In this document: one piece after another, positions 34,232 to 42,661 of the stretch
Layout of the letters: every line of letters starts with the position of its first letter
Numbering within the stretch: position 1 is the first letter of the stretch
From: Oceanidesulfovibrio indonesiensis
Lineage (GTDB): Bacteria; Desulfobacterota; Desulfovibrionia; Desulfovibrionales; Desulfovibrionaceae
Length of the DNA: 64,000 nucleotides
Direction of reading: 5' to 3'
Assembly: GCF_007625075.1 (NCBI RefSeq)
Contig: NZ_QMIE01000005.1
Coordinates: forward strand, 1 to 64,000
Position numbers and translations under genes: made by a program
The notes under the pieces: generated by a model
What the model saw: the letters and a program-made list of their open reading frames with translations, nothing else
Told to the model about the DNA's origin: nothing
The model's database searches: none

Positions 34232-34690
34232 TTACTCAAGCAGGTTGTGTTCCGAGGGTGCTGTCCTTCAGGCTCTCTGGCAGGGAGCCCAATTCCCCGG
34301 GTTGCCAGATGCTTTTCTCGTGGAGAAAGCCCAAGTTCGTCAAAGAAGAGCATTCATAAGCAAAGGCGCCGCCGTGAACGTTTGGACCGGGAGTCACGGT
34401 CCTGGTTCGCGGCGGCGCCTTCCTTCTCCCTCTCCTACCGCTCGAATCCCGTCTGTGGGCGATGCGGGCCGGGCCTTCGCAACCGTAATCCGAGGAGGCG
34501 CGGTGTCAGTCGTGCGCGGGAGTCGGAGCCGCAGAATCCCTTGCGGAGTCTAGTCTTCCAGTACGCGGCGGCCCTCCCTGGCGCGTGGCTTCGTCAACCT
34601 GCGCCGGCACAAGCCCCGACTGCGCCGGGTGCGGTTTTCAGAACGTGCGCCGAGCCGCCTGCGTGCTGGAACGCCAGAGTGCGCGGGGAG
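34232..34690. other. intergenic region between convergent cluster 1 and the glutaredoxin gene
   Basis: Apart from the terminator at 34363-34421, nothing with coding character was recognised in this 459-bp stretch. Frames here overlap one another and show no family features. Confidence 0.6.
34363..34421 (+). terminator. long double hairpin terminating cluster 1
   Basis: A 17-base stem (AAGGCGCCGCCGTGAAC with GTTCGCGGCGGCGCCTT, one mismatch) encloses a second perfect hairpin (GGACCG / CGGTCC). A pyrimidine-rich tail (CCTTCTCCCTCTCC) follows. It stands 130 bp after flxA, between convergent transcription units. Confidence 0.75.
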
Positions 34691-35146
34691 TCATTCGCCG
34701 AGGAGGATTTCGCGAATCCGCTGCTCTTTGGCTCCAATGACCACTTGGTCGCCCACGACGAGGGTGGGGAAGGAAATTTCCGGGTTATAGCCTTTGAGTT
34801 CGCGCATGCGGTGGTTGCGTTCGTCGCCGGCGAGCCGGTCCACATAGAGCGTATCGAAATCCACGTTCAGGGAAATGAGCAGTTCCTTGACCTTGGCGCA
34901 GTGCACGCATGTGCTCAGAGCGAAGAGCTTCGGTTTCGTCATGTCGTCTCCATTGTTCAGCACCATCACGGGAAAGGTCACGGGCGATCGGGTCCGTTCC
35001 AACTCCCGGACGAGGTTTCTGCGGGCAGCCCGCTCAAGATAGTCGATGTAAACGGTGTCATGATCCACGCCGATTTCCACCAGCTGTTGCTGGATCCATG
35101 CGGAGTGGATGCAGAGGCTTCGCGCATACAGGGTGGGCTTGCTCAT
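34691..35146 (-). CDS. tandem glutaredoxin-like protein
   Basis: A 151-residue protein made of two thioredoxin-fold glutaredoxin-like repeats. The second (residues 71-151, starting KPKLFALSTCVHCAKV) has a full CxxC active site (CVHC) and the cis-Pro segment ISFPTLVVGD. The first (residues 1-68, KPTLYARSLCIHSAW) has CIHS, with the resolving Cys replaced by Ser, but keeps the cis-Pro segment (VTFPVMVLN). Only the second half can do dithiol chemistry; the first may act by a monothiol route or bind a partner. The start has AAGGA at 6 bp. It lies 44 bp after nadB. Confidence 0.88.
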   Translation of the reverse strand: MSKPTLYARSLCIHSAWIQQQLVEIGVDHDTVYIDYLERAARRNLVRELERTRSPVTFPVMVLNNGDDMTKPKLFALSTCVHCAKVKELLISLNVDFDTLYVDRLAGDERNHRMRELKGYNPEISFPTLVVGDQVVIGAKEQRIREILLGE

Positions 35147-35190
35147 GGTGAATCCTTCTTTCAATCCCTGTCTCGGGAATGAGATACGTG

Positions 35191-36777
35191 TCATTCCAGG
35201 TGGTGGCAGCCTTTGCTCACCGGGTTGCGCAATGCACTGAGCGCAACGATGTAGGCGGCGTAGCTGCTGTGAAAAATGTCGACGAGCGGCTTGGACACGG
35301 GCGTGCTCTTGTAGAATTCCGTGAGGTTGCCGTAGAGGCTGCGCAGCTCGTCCGCGGCCCGCTTGAGGCGTTGCCTGGTGCGTGTGATTCCCACGTAGTT
35401 CCACATCGTGCTCTGAATGACGTTCCAGTCCTGGGCCAGCAGAGCCGGGTCAGGCGCGTCGCCGTGCATGGGGTCGGCCCAATCGGGTATGTCATCCAGC
35501 AACTTGCGTGCCGCCTTTCTGCCGCGTTTCAGCTGCTTGGAAATATGCACGCCGGCAGCCTCGCCCCAGACCACGCCTTCCAGCAGAGAGGTGCTGGCCA
35601 GACGGTTGGCGCCATGGATCCCGGTGCAGCTGCATTCCCCAACAGCGTAGAGCCCGTCTATGTTGGTGCGGCCATGGACGTCGCTGACTACGCCGCCGCA
35701 CTGGTAGTGCGCGGCCGGCACCACGGGGATTGTGTCGCGGGTGATGTCCAGGCCGAGGTCGAGGCATTTCTTGTGGATCGTGGGAAAACGGCGGGGCAGA
35801 TCGCACGACATGTTCCTGCAATCCAGGAAAACGCACGGATCGCCTGAGCGGTGCAACTCGTCCACAATGGCCCGGGAGACCACGTCGCGGGGAGCGAGCT
35901 CGCCGCGGGGGTCGTAGCGGAGCGCGAAACGCTCTCCCTCGCCGTTGAGCAGGAGCGCGCCTTCGCCACGCATGGCCTCGGTGATGAGAAAGCGCCGCCG
36001 GCTCTTGTGATAGAGGGCCGTGGGGTGGAACTGGACGTATTCGATGTTCATGAGCCGGGCGCCGGCGCGGTGGGCCATGGTCAGCCCGGAACCGCGGGCG
36101 CAACGGGCATTGGTGGAGTGCAGGTAGATGCGGCCCAGCCCGCCGGTGGCGAGCACCGTGGCGTGGGCAAGCACGGTCTCCATTCGCTGTCCCGCGTCGT
36201 TGAAGACGTATGCGCCCAGGCACTGGTTGAGCCGCTGATAGCGATAGGTGAGCGAGCGCGCGTGGTGCTGGCTGGTGAGGAGGTCCACGGCCGTGCGGTT
36301 GGCCAGCACCCGGATGTTCGGATGATTGCCCACTGCCCGCACAAGGCACTGCATGATGGCCCGGCCCGTGAAGTCCGCGCAGTGCAGCACCCGGTGGATG
36401 CTGTGTCCGCCCTCGCGCGTCAGGTCGTACTCTTCGTCCTCGTCCATGCCCCGGGTGGCGAAGCGCACGCCGGCCCGCCGCATGAGGATGCGTTCCACGG
36501 CGCCGGCGCCTTTGGCGGCCAGGTGGCGCACGGCCTTGTTGTATGAATGGAAACAGCCGGCCTTGCTGATGTCCCTGGCGAAGAGCGTGGGCGAGTCGTC
36601 CGCTCCGGGGTAGACGATTCCACCCTGGGCGTAGACAGTATTGCCATCGTCGAGGTTGGAGCCCGAAGTGAGCAGAATCACGTCGAGACCCTGGTCCGCC
36701 ATGGCCAGAGCGGCTGTCGACCCGGCGATGCCGGAGCCGATGACGAGGGCCTGAGCAAAATGTCGAATGTCCGCCAT
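35191..36777 (-). CDS. nadB: L-aspartate oxidase
   Basis: A 528-residue flavoenzyme that oxidises L-aspartate to iminoaspartate in de novo NAD synthesis, using fumarate as acceptor in anaerobes. FAD motif IGSGIAGSTAALAMADQG at the N-terminus, YAQGGIVYPG, the substrate loop EYVQFHPTAL, and GECSCTGIHGANRLASTSL are typical. NadB is told from FrdA by the short capping domain and the EYVQFHPT region. No nadA or nadC is nearby. It follows the TrfA-like gene by 125 bp. Confidence 0.93.
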   Translation of the reverse strand: MADIRHFAQALVIGSGIAGSTAALAMADQGLDVILLTSGSNLDDGNTVYAQGGIVYPGADDSPTLFARDISKAGCFHSYNKAVRHLAAKGAGAVERILMRRAGVRFATRGMDEDEEYDLTREGGHSIHRVLHCADFTGRAIMQCLVRAVGNHPNIRVLANRTAVDLLTSQHHARSLTYRYQRLNQCLGAYVFNDAGQRMETVLAHATVLATGGLGRIYLHSTNARCARGSGLTMAHRAGARLMNIEYVQFHPTALYHKSRRRFLITEAMRGEGALLLNGEGERFALRYDPRGELAPRDVVSRAIVDELHRSGDPCVFLDCRNMSCDLPRRFPTIHKKCLDLGLDITRDTIPVVPAAHYQCGGVVSDVHGRTNIDGLYAVGECSCTGIHGANRLASTSLLEGVVWGEAAGVHISKQLKRGRKAARKLLDDIPDWADPMHGDAPDPALLAQDWNVIQSTMWNYVGITRTRQRLKRAADELRSLYGNLTEFYKSTPVSKPLVDIFHSSYAAYIVALSALRNPVSKGCHHLE

Positions 36778-36902
36778 GGGGAGGGTCCGCGCTGTCCCCG
36801 GTCAGCCCGTGGGAAGCGGTCGCAGGAAATTCGGATGGGGCGAGCCGCGACGACGTACGCTCGCCTTGCCGGTTGCCAGAGAGAGCCTTCTGGGCGCACA
36901 GG

Positions 36903-37793
36903 CTACGCGGAAACGCATGTCATCTCCTGTGCGTTGCTGTGCAGCATGTCCGGTTCAAGGGAAAGGAAGCCACAGGCCTCGGCATGGGTGTTGTTGCGGC
37001 GACCCTCGATATGCATGCGCCCGGAAGCTTCCACAGAGAACATGGTGACCGCGCCGTTGCCGACCAGCAAATCCAGGGCGTCCAGGCATTGCTTCTGGAA
37101 TCCGTAGGCGCTCTTGCGGCGCAGACCACTCAACTCGGCGAGGGTGGCGAGGTCTGAGGAGAAACCGGCGGGAAAGACCCAGAGCACGCCGTGCAGCCAT
37201 TTGGCCAGGCCATTGCTTCCCAGGCCGCGCCGTTCGTGCAGCAGCATGTCCAACCCGCGCATGGTGCGAATGGAGTCGGCGAAGTCGTTGTTCACCTCCA
37301 CCAGGCTGGCGCAGGCGGCGCTGTTCAGCAGGGCGCGGTTCACCAGTCGGGTCATGTAGCGGTAGCCATCGCCATCTATGCCGATGGAACATTCCTGGAG
37401 CCTGGTCAGACTGTCGCAGATGCGTTGGCGCATGGCCGCATCGTTGCGCTTGCCGAGGGCTCTGATGAGTGCGGCGTGTTCGATCCAGATACCGCGTCTG
37501 CGAGAGCCGCCGGCGGCCGTGCAATGCAGCAGTATGTCCAGGTCGAACTGGTCGAGGGGCTCGCCGCTGTAGGTGTAGCGTTTCGAGCGGGATGGGCTGG
37601 GCAGCGGCGCGTCGCGCACGTGGCTGCGTTGTCCCGCGCTTGCGGCGAACAAGCCTGAGGCGAAATAGCGCACTGGCTTCTGCACGTTGAAGGAGGCGCG
37701 GGTCGATCCGAAAATATTCGTGTTTGCAAGAGCGAGCGGACCGACGGCGGCGGTGTCTTCGGGGTCATGGAAGGGCAGAGGCGAACTCAGCAT
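36903..37793 (-). CDS. TrfA-like replication-initiator-related protein
   Basis: A 296-residue protein. From about residue 80 it parallels the plasmid initiator TrfA: YTYSGEPLDQFDLDILLH at the start of the conserved part, a winged-helix unit ending DSLTRLQECSIGI, and a second winged-helix unit (FSSDLATLAELSGLRRKSAYGF). TrfA-type proteins bind iterons and open the origin. No iterons were seen nearby, and the gene sits inside a chromosomal metabolic operon. It may be a plasmid relic or a domesticated DNA-binding regulator. The start at 37793 has GAGGA at 7 bp. The assignment is from memory of TrfA and needs a profile search. Confidence 0.6.
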   Translation of the reverse strand: MLSSPLPFHDPEDTAAVGPLALANTNIFGSTRASFNVQKPVRYFASGLFAASAGQRSHVRDAPLPSPSRSKRYTYSGEPLDQFDLDILLHCTAAGGSRRRGIWIEHAALIRALGKRNDAAMRQRICDSLTRLQECSIGIDGDGYRYMTRLVNRALLNSAACASLVEVNNDFADSIRTMRGLDMLLHERRGLGSNGLAKWLHGVLWVFPAGFSSDLATLAELSGLRRKSAYGFQKQCLDALDLLVGNGAVTMFSVEASGRMHIEGRRNNTHAEACGFLSLEPDMLHSNAQEMTCVSA

Positions 37794-37837
37794 GGCTATG
37801 TCCTCGTGTTTGTTCGACCGATGCGCCTGAGGGCGCG

Positions 37838-38494
37838 TCAGGAAAGCTCCTCGTTGTCCTGGATGTTCACAGCTTCCATGGTGCGGAACGCAGCGAGATG
37901 GTCGGGAAGGGCCATGGCGGGCACCGGTTCGTCGTTGCAACGGACGTTTCCGAGACGTTCGAAAAACGACGGGGCCTGGTGGTCCAGAAATTCCAGGAAC
38001 CGTTCGCCGCCAACGTACAAGCCTTTGCGCAGGAAGACGTGCGCGAGTTCGCGCGCGAGGAAATTGAAAAGGCGTACGCGAACGAAGCAGTCGGGGCCTG
38101 TTTCTGTTTCCGTGTCGTCCGGCGCCCTGAGCGAGATGGACTCGCGCATGCGGGCGTAGTAACCGCCGCGGCGCATGGTGGCGCCCACCAGTCCGGGCAT
38201 AGCGGCGGAGAAGGCGAGGTGGTCGCCGGGGTGAACGATGGCTGTATCGAGGTCATCGACAGGCTTGCCGTTCAGAAAAATGGTCTGGATGCGAATCTGG
38301 GTATAGTCGCCGCACACGCCCATCTGGATGCAGAGAAACTCGCGGACAGAGCACCCGGACGAGCAGACCACGCAGAAGCCGCTTTGCAGCAGGAGTTCGA
38401 AATCCTGCGGGTTTCGCGAATGCATCGAGATGCGGGCGACGCGATCGGACGCGAGCGCCTGCGGGGTGGGGTGGAGTTCTTCAAGAATAGTCAT
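37838..38494 (-). CDS. unrecognised protein with a beta-grasp-like (MoaD/ThiS-like) segment
   Basis: A 218-residue protein I do not recognise. Its middle (about residues 40-110) has five cysteines (CVVCSSGC, EFLC, GVCGDY) and a stretch IQTIFLNGKPVDDLD...HPGDHLAFSAAMPGLVGA, which has the shape of MoaD/ThiS-type beta-grasp proteins but no terminal GG. The C-terminal third is hydrophilic and aromatic. The start at 38494 is supported by the family-like start but has a weak ribosome site; the frame is open to 38671 (277 residues). It lies 44 bp before the TrfA-like gene and probably shares its transcript. Confidence 0.6.
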   Translation of the reverse strand: MTILEELHPTPQALASDRVARISMHSRNPQDFELLLQSGFCVVCSSGCSVREFLCIQMGVCGDYTQIRIQTIFLNGKPVDDLDTAIVHPGDHLAFSAAMPGLVGATMRRGGYYARMRESISLRAPDDTETETGPDCFVRVRLFNFLARELAHVFLRKGLYVGGERFLEFLDHQAPSFFERLGNVRCNDEPVPAMALPDHLAAFRTMEAVNIQDNEELS

Positions 38495-38610
38495 AAAGGT
38501 TGGCCCGGATCCGCTCCAGATCTGGAAATTTCGGGCAGAGGAGACGCGAAGGCCCCCTCTGCCCTGGGTGTGGAGGATGACGGCCTGAACGAAATTGCAG
38601 ACCTGATCCA

Positions 38611-38626
38611 GTTCCTGCGCAGGAAC
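38611..38626. promoter_or_regulatory. 16-bp perfect palindrome in the rbr downstream space
   Basis: GTTCCTGCGCAGGAAC is fully self-complementary. It lies in the 278-bp space between the rubrerythrin gene and the beta-grasp-like gene, or inside the latter if its longer start is used. It could be an operator. No other gene was seen in 38495-38772. Confidence 0.35.
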
Positions 38627-38772
38627 ATCGAAAAATACGCCGTGGGTTCGGCTGATATCTTCACACCGCATTCTGCGGCGGTGGTGGTGCTAAAAAATCG
38701 ATCCATCTCATGCTCGTTCGGAACAGTCCGTAGCGAATACGATTGTAGCTGCTCCAGGCCAGGCAACATGCC

Positions 38773-39246
38773 CTATGCCTTCAAAAGCCCGCGCAGCATG
38801 CGCATGTGGGAGCGTTCTTCCTCGATGCACTGCTGCACCAGCGGCTTCTCGGAGTCGGGCACCAGCTCCTTCATCTCCATGAAGAAAAGCAGTGTGTCCT
38901 TCTCGAAGGCCAATGCGATGTCCACGGCGGATTTCAGGTCGCTGGCCTCGGCCGCCAGCTTTTCGGCCACGCCGCCGTTGAACAGGGCGTGGGATTCGAT
39001 GAGCGCTTCCAGGTAGTCCTGGTACTCGTCCGCATTGGAATAGGCCGGCATCTCGATGTCGCCGAGGCGGTCCTTGAGGGCCTGGAACACGACCTCGTGC
39101 TTGGACTCCTCGCCGGCCATGAAAGTGAACAATTCCCTGGCGGCATCGCTTTGGGCGGCCTTTGCCACGTTGCGGTAGAACGCCTGGCCCTTGCGCTCGA
39201 TTTCCACGGCGGCCTGGGCCACCTCGTTGGCTTTGAAGAATTTCAT
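38773..39246 (-). CDS. rubrerythrin-like ferritin-family protein
   Basis: A 157-residue four-helix protein with the di-iron carboxylate pattern (Glu in AVEIERKGQAFYRN, EESKHEVVF, and EERSHMRML). It lacks the C-terminal rubredoxin domain of classical rubrerythrin. Such proteins reduce peroxide or store iron in anaerobes. The start at 39246 gives the standard MKFFKANEVAQ beginning. It lies 25 bp after flxA of cluster 2, so it is probably made with the Flx complex. Confidence 0.88.
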   Translation of the reverse strand: MKFFKANEVAQAAVEIERKGQAFYRNVAKAAQSDAARELFTFMAGEESKHEVVFQALKDRLGDIEMPAYSNADEYQDYLEALIESHALFNGGVAEKLAAEASDLKSAVDIALAFEKDTLLFFMEMKELVPDSEKPLVQQCIEEERSHMRMLRGLLKA

Positions 39247-39271
39247 GTGCGCTCCTTGTGTTTGCGCCGGA

Positions 39272-40117
39272 TCACAGTTCGTTGGGGAGGTCGCCCAGTT
39301 CGGCCGCGGTGAAGACCGGCCCGTCCACACAGACGTACTTGGTGCCGATGTTGCAGCGACCGCAGATGCCGACGCCGCACTTCATGCGCTTTTCCAGGGT
39401 GGTGACGATCTGGGAATCCTCGAAGCCCAGCTTTTTGAGCGCCTGCAGGGTGAACTTGATCATGATGGGCGGACCGCAGGTGACGGCCACAGTGTCCTTC
39501 GCGCCGGGCTCCATCTCCAGAAGCACGTTGGGGATGAGGCCCACGGTGTGCTCCCAGCCCTCGCACGGATTGTCGATGGTGAGCACTGTGTTCAGGTCCT
39601 CGCGCTCCAGCCATTCCGGCAGCTCGTACTGGAACGCCATGTCCTGCGGGCTGCGAGCGCCGTAGAGCAGGGAGATGTCCCCGTAGTCCGCGCGGTTGTC
39701 GAGCATGAACAAGAGCAGGGTGCGCAGGGGCGCCATGCCGATGCCGCCGCCGATGAAGACGATGTTCTTGCCCTTCATGGACTCGTAGGGGAACCAGTTG
39801 CCCAAAGGAGCTCGCACGCCCACCTTGTCCCCGGCCGAGAGCTGGTGGAGCTTGGTCGTGAGCTCGCCGACCCGCATGACGCTGAACTGCAGATAATCCA
39901 TCCGGGTGGGCGGCGAGTTGATGACAAAGGTGGATTCGCCCACGCCGAATACGGAGAGCTGGCCCACCTGGCCCGGTTCGAAGGTGAACGCGTTCATGGC
40001 GTCCTCGTTGTCGAGGACCACGCGGAATGTCTTGATGTTCGGTGTCTCCTGGATGACCTCGCGCACGGTGGCGATCTCCGGGAGATAGAGGTTTTTCTGC
40101 GGCATGTTCGTCATCAT
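39272..40117 (-). CDS. flxA: FlxA-like FAD/NAD(P)H oxidoreductase, cluster 2
   Basis: A 281-residue paralogue of the protein at 33395-34231, with the same layout: FAD barrel (NSPPTRMDYLQF), NAD motif GGGIGMAPLRTLLLF, and C-terminal [2Fe-2S] site (CGVGICGRC, then YVCVDG). It is the expected NADH entry site of the complex, linked to ethanol oxidation by the alcohol dehydrogenase at the head of this operon. The start at 40117 has AGAGGG at 7 bp. Confidence 0.93.
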   Translation of the reverse strand: MMTNMPQKNLYLPEIATVREVIQETPNIKTFRVVLDNEDAMNAFTFEPGQVGQLSVFGVGESTFVINSPPTRMDYLQFSVMRVGELTTKLHQLSAGDKVGVRAPLGNWFPYESMKGKNIVFIGGGIGMAPLRTLLLFMLDNRADYGDISLLYGARSPQDMAFQYELPEWLEREDLNTVLTIDNPCEGWEHTVGLIPNVLLEMEPGAKDTVAVTCGPPIMIKFTLQALKKLGFEDSQIVTTLEKRMKCGVGICGRCNIGTKYVCVDGPVFTAAELGDLPNEL

Positions 40118-40128
40118 CGAGATACCCT

Positions 40129-41196
40129 CTAGCTGGCCTTGGTTTCGGCGGTGGCGGTCTCCATGGCGCGCAGGACTATCTCGCGGATGTCCACGCTGAC
40201 GGGACAGCTCTTGATGCACCGGCCGCAACCGCAGCAGGCGATGAGCCCCTCGTGCAGACCGGGGTAGTAGCTGAACTTGTGGCCGACGCGGTTTTTCAGA
40301 CGATGGGCCTTGGTGGGACGCGGGTTGTGGCCGCTGCCCTCCAGGGTGAAGAGGTAGGACATGCAGTTGTCCCAGGAGCGGATGCGGAAGCCCTGGTTGC
40401 CGCAACTCTCGTCCGTGATGTTGAAGCAGTAGCAGGTGGGGCACAGGTACGTGCAGGCTCCGCAGCTGATGCACTTGGCCGAGACGTCCTGCCAGAACTC
40501 CATATCGTCGAAGAGACGGAGCAGGGCCTCCTGGGCCTCGCTCACGTCCACGGCGTCACCGAGGGAATCGCGCGCGTCCTGCTTCACCTGCGCCGTTGCG
40601 TCCAGTTGCTCCTGAGTGGCATTGTCCAATGTTTTGGACTCGACCAGGGCCTTGCCCTGTTCCGTGATCGGCTCCAGCACGTAGCCCTGGCCGACGGGTG
40701 TGGCAAGCACGTCGCTGCCACGCGTGTCGGCTGGGCCTTCGCCCACCCAGTGGCAGAAGCAGGACGAGGCGGTCTCCTTGCAGACCAGGGAGACGAAGGA
40801 CGTGTTTTTGCGGCGGGCGGCGTAGTAGTGGTCACGCATGCCGTCCGTGTTGTAGACGCGATCGAAGATTGTGAAGCCGCGGGCGTCGCAGGGCCGGCAG
40901 CCGAAGACCACTGTGGGTGCGGCCTCCATTGTGGGCTGCACCGCCACGTCCACTTTCCCGGGGTTTTCTTCGTCCTTGCGGTACTCGAAGGTCATCAGCG
41001 GCTCGCTGGCCGGGAACACGGAACCCTTGGGCGGGGTGGTGGCCTGCGTATCCAGGACTAATTCCTGATCGCCACCCGTGTACGGCTGGAAAGCCACGGC
41101 CGCGTTGTCGCGCACGGGCACGAGCACGCGGTTGCTCGCGGCGAGCTCGTCCAGCCAGGCGGTGAGTCTGTCTGCGGGAATGTACTTGGAAGTCAT
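40129..41196 (-). CDS. flxB: FlxB-like iron-sulfur protein, cluster 2
   Basis: A 355-residue paralogue of 32326-33402. Cysteines CRPCDARG and CFCHWVG are followed by two [4Fe-4S] sites, CISCGACTYLCPTC and CCGCGRCIKSCP (an extra Cys precedes the second). It transfers electrons inside the Flx module. It lies 3 bp after flxC and 11 bp before flxA. Confidence 0.89.
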   Translation of the reverse strand: MTSKYIPADRLTAWLDELAASNRVLVPVRDNAAVAFQPYTGGDQELVLDTQATTPPKGSVFPASEPLMTFEYRKDEENPGKVDVAVQPTMEAAPTVVFGCRPCDARGFTIFDRVYNTDGMRDHYYAARRKNTSFVSLVCKETASSCFCHWVGEGPADTRGSDVLATPVGQGYVLEPITEQGKALVESKTLDNATQEQLDATAQVKQDARDSLGDAVDVSEAQEALLRLFDDMEFWQDVSAKCISCGACTYLCPTCYCFNITDESCGNQGFRIRSWDNCMSYLFTLEGSGHNPRPTKAHRLKNRVGHKFSYYPGLHEGLIACCGCGRCIKSCPVSVDIREIVLRAMETATAETKAS

Positions 41197-41199
41197 GAA

Positions 41200-42159
41200 T
41201 TACCACTCCCTCTCTCGGATGTTCTGCTCCTCCACCTGGAAGGCGAGCAGCGGCGGCGTGGCTTCGGGGTCGATGCCCGCCTCGTAGTCGAAGAGCTCCT
41301 TGAGCTCCTTGTTGATTTTCTTCTTCAGGCCCACGAGGGGGATATCCACGGGGCAGGCTCGCTGGCATTCACCGCATTCGGTGCAGCGGCCTGCAAGGTG
41401 CATGGCGTGGATGAGCTGGAACATCATCTTTTCGCGCACGTCGTGGCGCTGGGAGAGCCAGTTGGGGTCGCGGCTCTGGGCAACGCAGTGGTCGCGGCAC
41501 ACGCACATGGGGCAGGCGTTGCGGCAGGCGTAGCAGCGGATGCAGCGGCTCATCTGCTCTTCCCAGAAGGCCATGCGCTCGGTCGGGGTCTGTTCCTCGA
41601 AAGCGGCGACGTCGGCGTAGACCGCCTCAGCCGGCGCGCTCGGCTCGATGGGCGTGCCCACGAACTCGTCCACCATGACGGCGTTGTGGTACTGACAGAC
41701 CGCGCACTTGTCGGCGCGGACGTCGTCGAAGGCGAGGGTGTGCGTCTGGCCGCCAGCGGTGACAGTGACGGAGCCGTTCTCGAACTGCACGTCGCGCACC
41801 TTGCCGAGGTCGCCCACGGCGTTCCGAATTTTGGACAGATCCACGACGCCCTCGCAGGGCATGCCGAAAATCACGACCTCGTTGCGGTTGATGAGTTTCT
41901 CCTGGAGCAGCTGGACCACGGAGCGGCTGTCGCATCCCTTGACCACGACGCCCACGGTCTTGCCCTTGAGGCCAGTGAGGTACGTGGCCGTGTTGTGCAC
42001 GCACAGGGGGCTCCACTCCAGCTTGTCCACGTCCTTCTCGGATTTCATGAATAACGGGGTGGCGTGGATGGGATCGAATCCCTTGCCCCAGCCGATGACC
42101 ACGTCAAGCTCGGGCAGCCGCTTTTTGATGGCGGTCTGGAGTTCCTCAAGAAGCGACAC
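41200..42159 (-). CDS. flxC: FlxC-like iron-sulfur protein, cluster 2
   Basis: A 319-residue paralogue of 31367-32326, exactly the same length. The N-terminal half keeps VVKGCDSRSV, GMPCEGVV and DKCAVCQYH. The C-terminal half has CIRCYACRNACPMCVC and CTECGECQRACP. The start is a GTG at 42159, chosen because AGGAGG lies 6 bp upstream and the length then equals the paralogue; no suitable ATG exists. It overlaps the flxD end by 14 bp. Confidence 0.9.
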   Translation of the reverse strand: MSLLEELQTAIKKRLPELDVVIGWGKGFDPIHATPLFMKSEKDVDKLEWSPLCVHNTATYLTGLKGKTVGVVVKGCDSRSVVQLLQEKLINRNEVVIFGMPCEGVVDLSKIRNAVGDLGKVRDVQFENGSVTVTAGGQTHTLAFDDVRADKCAVCQYHNAVMVDEFVGTPIEPSAPAEAVYADVAAFEEQTPTERMAFWEEQMSRCIRCYACRNACPMCVCRDHCVAQSRDPNWLSQRHDVREKMMFQLIHAMHLAGRCTECGECQRACPVDIPLVGLKKKINKELKELFDYEAGIDPEATPPLLAFQVEEQNIREREW

Positions 42160-42661
42160 GTTCCACCTCCTGTTTCTCGGTGGCCTTCCCGCCTGCGCTG
42201 TCCAGCAATTTGGACAATCTCGCTTCCACCTGCTCCGGCGTGGCGCCGAAGGGTTTGATTGGGCCGATGGCATGGACCTCGTTGGTGAAGGTCTGAACAA
42301 CCTTCTGCCAGCGTTGGCCTTCAGAGGCCGAGACCCAGGTATACGCGAAACGCTCGGGCTCGATGCCTATGTAGGGCATGAGTCGTTGAAGGATTTCCAG
42401 CCGGCGTCGGGCGTAGAAGTTGCCTTCGGAATAATGGCAGTCGCGCGGGTGGCAACCCGACACGAGCACGCCGTCGGCGCCGTTCATGAACGTGCGCAGG
42501 ATGAACAGCGGGTCGATGCGGCCGGAGCATGGAACCCGGATGATGCGCAGGTCCGTGGGCTGGGCGAACCGGCCCACGCCGGCGGTGTCGGCGCCGCCGT
42601 AGGAGCACCAGTTGCACAGGAAGCCGACTATTCGAAGCTCTTTTCCAGCAAGGGGGGGCAT
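42146..42661 (-). CDS. flxD: FlxD (MvhD-like) [2Fe-2S] protein, cluster 2
   Basis: A 171-residue MvhD-family protein with LCNWCSYGGAD, VPCSGRIDP and GCHPRDC. It is 14 residues longer than the cluster 1 copy, with a charged C-terminal tail. It should connect FlxABC with HdrA. It overlaps the end of hdrA by 34 bp. Confidence 0.92.
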   Translation of the reverse strand: MPPLAGKELRIVGFLCNWCSYGGADTAGVGRFAQPTDLRIIRVPCSGRIDPLFILRTFMNGADGVLVSGCHPRDCHYSEGNFYARRRLEILQRLMPYIGIEPERFAYTWVSASEGQRWQKVVQTFTNEVHAIGPIKPFGATPEQVEARLSKLLDSAGGKATEKQEVERVAS

